Origin: a bacterium BMS3Abin03
GTDB taxonomy: Bacteria > Bacteroidota > Ignavibacteria > Ignavibacteriales > Ignavibacteriaceae
Assembly (NCBI GenBank): GCA_002898075.1
Contig: BDSV01000234.1
Location: forward strand, 1-36,617
Length of the DNA: 36,617 nt
Reading direction: 5' to 3'
Under the pieces are notes generated by a model. It did not search any database, was not told the DNA's origin, and saw nothing but the letters and a program-made list of their open reading frames with translations. Position numbers and translations under genes: made by a program. Below are positions 34,252 through 36,617 of this stretch, piece after piece (position 1 is the stretch's first letter; each line of letters opens with the position of its first letter).

Positions 34252-35364
34252 ATGCAAGCAATTGAAAATGTAAAATATCACCCGGCAGAAAGTGTAACCG
34301 GAAAAATGACAACAAGAAAAATAAAAATGAAGCGTAAAACTGTTTACTGGCTCTGCCAGATTATTGGTTGGGGTACATTTCTTTTGTTAAACCTGATAAT
34401 CATTTCTTCCTTTAAAGAACTTCATTGGGAAAGAATTGTAACAGGAATATTTTTTGTTATTACCGGTATAAGTTTTACTCACATCTTCCGCGGCATAATA
34501 AAGAAGAGAAATTGGCTTAAACTTCCACTAAAAAAAATTATTCCGAATGTAATTATTTCGAGTTTTATTTTGGGTATTGTTATTTACGGTTTAACCTACG
34601 GTGTGAGTTTCTTCTCGGGCATGATGGATAGGGAAAATTACACCGCTATAAAACCTGTCCTCGGAATAATAAATACTACCGGCTTAGCGTTGTTCTGGGC
34701 ATTGATATATTTTTCTATCCACTATCTTGAAAATTATAAAAAAACAGAAATTGAATCGCTGATATGGGAAGCAGCCGTAAAAGATTACGAGCTAAAGACC
34801 CTCAAATCACAGTTAAATCCACATTTTATGTTCAATGCGATGAACAGCATACGCGCATTAATTGAAGAAGACCCCGAAAGCGCCAAAGTTGCCTTAACAA
34901 AACTTTCCAACATACTGCGATACTCGCTAAAGATGGAAAGAGCCGAGAGAGTTCCGCTCTGGCAGGAAATTGAAACGGTAAAAGATTATCTCGATCTCGA
35001 AAAAATCCGATTCGAAGAACGGCTTAGATACAGCTTAAATATAGATAACGAAGCTGCAAGAGTTGAAATACCCCCGATGATGATCCAAACACTCGTTGAG
35101 AACGGTATAAAACATGGAATATCTAAAATTACCGAGGGTGGGAAAATCGAGGTCGACTCGAGAATCGAAAATTCAAACCTGTTTATTGAAATAAGAAATA
35201 ACGGGCAGATAGCAAATGATGCTTTAAAGAATGCCAGGGGATTCGGTGTGAGTAACACAAAACACAGGTTAAATCTTTTGTTCGGAGAAACGGCATCATT
35301 TACTTTAATAAACGAAAGTGAAGACAAAGTTTTAGCAAAACTTATAATACCAACAGGAGGATAA
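34252..35364 (+). CDS. LytS/YehU-type sensor histidine kinase
   Basis: A 370-residue membrane kinase. Four hydrophobic spans (about 31-55, 62-82, 95-121, 133-160) are followed by a His_kinase domain with H191 in KSQLNPHFMFNAMNSIRAL, the family's phosphorylated His. A GHKL ATPase domain follows (about 270-370), with MIQTLVENGIKHGIS (N box) and GGKIEVDS ... ARGFGVSNTKHRLNLLFG (G box). No periplasmic sensor domain is visible; the spans themselves may sense. The start is uncertain: ATG at 34252 (no ribosome site), 34306 (GGA before it) or 34327. The response-regulator gene follows after five bases, so they form one operon. Signal unknown. Confidence 0.9.
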   Translation: MQAIENVKYHPAESVTGKMTTRKIKMKRKTVYWLCQIIGWGTFLLLNLIIISSFKELHWERIVTGIFFVITGISFTHIFRGIIKKRNWLKLPLKKIIPNVIISSFILGIVIYGLTYGVSFFSGMMDRENYTAIKPVLGIINTTGLALFWALIYFSIHYLENYKKTEIESLIWEAAVKDYELKTLKSQLNPHFMFNAMNSIRALIEEDPESAKVALTKLSNILRYSLKMERAERVPLWQEIETVKDYLDLEKIRFEERLRYSLNIDNEAARVEIPPMMIQTLVENGIKHGISKITEGGKIEVDSRIENSNLFIEIRNNGQIANDALKNARGFGVSNTKHRLNLLFGETASFTLINESEDKVLAKLIIPTGG

Positions 35365-35369
35365 AAACA

Positions 35370-36089
35370 ATGAAAGCTTTAATAATTGATGACGAAAGAT
35401 TGGCAAGAACAGAACTAAAAAGATTATTAGCACCCTTTAAAGAAATTAAAGTTGTGGGTGAAGCCGTTAATGCAGACGATGCACTTGATAAAATTCAGGA
35501 ACTTAAACCCGATCTGCTGTTTCTGGATATTCAAATGCCGGGTAAAACCGGGTTCGAGATGTTAGAAGAACTCGACAGCGTTCCCACTGTTATATTTACA
35601 ACTGCCTACGACGAGTACGCACTTAAAGCTTTTGAATACAATGCACTCGATTATTTATTAAAACCGATTGAGCCGAAAAGACTCGAAGAAACAGTTAACA
35701 AGCTTATAGAGAAAAAAAGAAAAAAGATAATTAAGGATTCCGATAAAGAAATTTTAGCGGAAAGCGACCAGGTTTTTGTAAAGGACGGGGAGAAGTGCTG
35801 GTTTGTTAAGCTGGAAACCGTACGGCTCTTTGAATCGGAGGGAAATTATGTGCGTATCTATTTTGGAGATAATAAACCGCTTATACTGCGCACTCTAAAT
35901 TACCTCGACGAAAGACTCGATGATAAAACATTCTTCAGAGCAAACAGAAAACATATTGTTAACCTGAAATGGATTGCATCTATAGAACCATGGTTGAACG
36001 GCGGTTTACTTGTAAAACTTAAAGACGGGCAGAAGGTAGAGGTATCGAGAAGGCAGGCGATAAAGTTTAAAGACATGCTGAGTTTGTAA
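35370..36089 (+). CDS. LytTR-family response regulator
   Basis: A 239-residue response regulator. The receiver (1-120) has D7-D8 in LIIDDE, phospho-acceptor D53 in LLFLDIQMPG, T77/T78 in VIFTTAYDEYALKAF, and K98 in DYLLKPI. A LytTR DNA-binding domain follows (about 138-239): VFVKDGEKCWFVKLETVRLF, SEGNYVRIYFGD, LDDKTFFRANRKHIVNLKWI and VEVSRRQAIKFKDM. LytTR proteins bind direct repeats in target promoters, but none can be assigned here. It lies after an AGGAGG-like site (ACAGGAGGATAAAAACAATG), the best ribosome site in the window. Partner of the upstream kinase. Confidence 0.95.
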   Translation: MKALIIDDERLARTELKRLLAPFKEIKVVGEAVNADDALDKIQELKPDLLFLDIQMPGKTGFEMLEELDSVPTVIFTTAYDEYALKAFEYNALDYLLKPIEPKRLEETVNKLIEKKRKKIIKDSDKEILAESDQVFVKDGEKCWFVKLETVRLFESEGNYVRIYFGDNKPLILRTLNYLDERLDDKTFFRANRKHIVNLKWIASIEPWLNGGLLVKLKDGQKVEVSRRQAIKFKDMLSL

Positions 36090-36120
36090 GGAGACTCATT
36101 TTAAAACAACCCTTGCAGAA

Positions 36121-36617
36121 TTAGTTAAACAATTCCCAGGATAAACCGAATCTCATTGAACTGCCGGGCATTGGATAATACGGAGTGATAAAGTATTCGT
36201 TGTTCAGCAGGTTCTCCCAGATGAAATAAACCATCGCTACTTTTTGAATTTCTCCCGCCACGGAAAAATCTATTTTATTCGAAGGATCAACACTTATAAC
36301 ATTTCGCCAAACATCACTGTAGATATTTGTTCGCCCCGTGTATGTAAATATGAATCCTGCCTTCAGCCACAAATTGTCATCAAAAAAGTAACCGTTCAGA
36401 TAAACACCACTTATCGACTGAAATTCAGGTACGCCAAGTAGTTGTTCTTCTTCGGAATTAAAATAATAAGATGTGTTCGTTTCAATTAATATTTTCCAAA
36501 ATTTATAATTAAGCAGCAAGCCCGATCCGGAGAAATTTCCGTAAACAACCGGAAGATACCGGATGTTGTATTGTGGAATTGCCGCCGAACCTTCACGTTT
36601 AAAAAATTTAAGATCAA
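36121..36617 (-). CDS. C-terminal part of an outer-membrane beta-barrel protein, TonB-dependent receptor-like
   Basis: The reading frame continues past 36617, so the start is outside the window. About 165 codons are present. The visible part alternates aromatic and polar residues in strands such as SGVYLNGYFFDDNLWLKAGF and FIFTYTGRTNIYSD. It ends YFITPYYPMPGSSMRFGLSW-ELFN, an aromatic end with the pattern of TonB-dependent receptor or porin barrels of this group. Convergent with the LytTR gene. The substrate is unknown and the plug domain cannot be seen, so the receptor call is provisional. Confidence 0.65.
   Translation of the reverse strand, partial: DLKFFKREGSAAIPQYNIRYLPVVYGNFSGSGLLLNYKFWKILIETNTSYYFNSEEEQLLGVPEFQSISGVYLNGYFFDDNLWLKAGFIFTYTGRTNIYSDVWRNVISVDPSNKIDFSVAGEIQKVAMVYFIWENLLNNEYFITPYYPMPGSSMRFGLSWELFN

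Overview
The window looks like a chromosomal segment of a member of the Ignavibacteria (Melioribacter-like, Chlorobi/Bacteroidetes-related, FCB group). The main evidence is four secreted proteins ending in a type IX secretion (T9SS) C-terminal sorting domain of the form QNYPNPFNPxTKI...YDVLGxEVATLV...SGVYFYRL, a style typical of that group. Low GC, several genes with no Shine-Dalgarno sequence, and a bacterial geranylgeranylglyceryl-phosphate synthase fit the same picture. The lineage call is inference. I see no tRNA, rRNA, CRISPR array or insertion sequence.

Layout. 1-3054 (minus): pyruvate dehydrogenase E2 (partial) and E1 (aceE); the E1 frame carries one in-frame TGA at a conserved Trp beside the thiamine-diphosphate motif. 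3224-10933 (plus): a possible 28-residue membrane peptide, then three tandem T9SS cargo proteins (YCF48-like propeller, beta-helix protein, propeller-like protein). 11012-17066: mixed single genes: a frameshifted ORF6N regulator, alpha/beta hydrolase, DUF192 protein, GmhA, GGGP synthase, orphan ParA, an ArsC-like remnant and PPK2. 17231-18718: a T9SS esterase with a CBM48-like domain. 18752-27397: aat, carbamate kinase, orphan MlaF-type ATPase, unknown lipoprotein, HEAGH membrane protein, MORN-TonB fusion, pdxB, mgtE. 27471-33993 (plus): a surface-glycan operon, rfbA-rfbC-DegT aminotransferase-Wzi-like barrel-fcl-gmd, supplying dTDP- and GDP-deoxysugars. 34252-36089: a LytS/LytTR two-component pair. 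36121-end (minus): C-terminus of an outer-membrane beta-barrel.

The most unusual signal is a population of short palindromic elements. Five lie between genes, three of them at convergent gene junctions. Three more sit inside reading frames, each in the same loop of a T9SS sorting domain, with unlike arm sequences but preserved pairing and frame. Another element forms the last residues and the stop codon of the hydrolase. This suggests that dispersed REP-like palindromes in this lineage insert into, and are tolerated or domesticated in, one permissive loop of secreted proteins, much as Rickettsia palindromic elements do in Rickettsia genes.

Three genes have single-site lesions (aceE TGA, ORF6N -1 nt, ArsC-like +1 nt). 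These could be real decay or sequence/assembly errors, and read coverage would decide.
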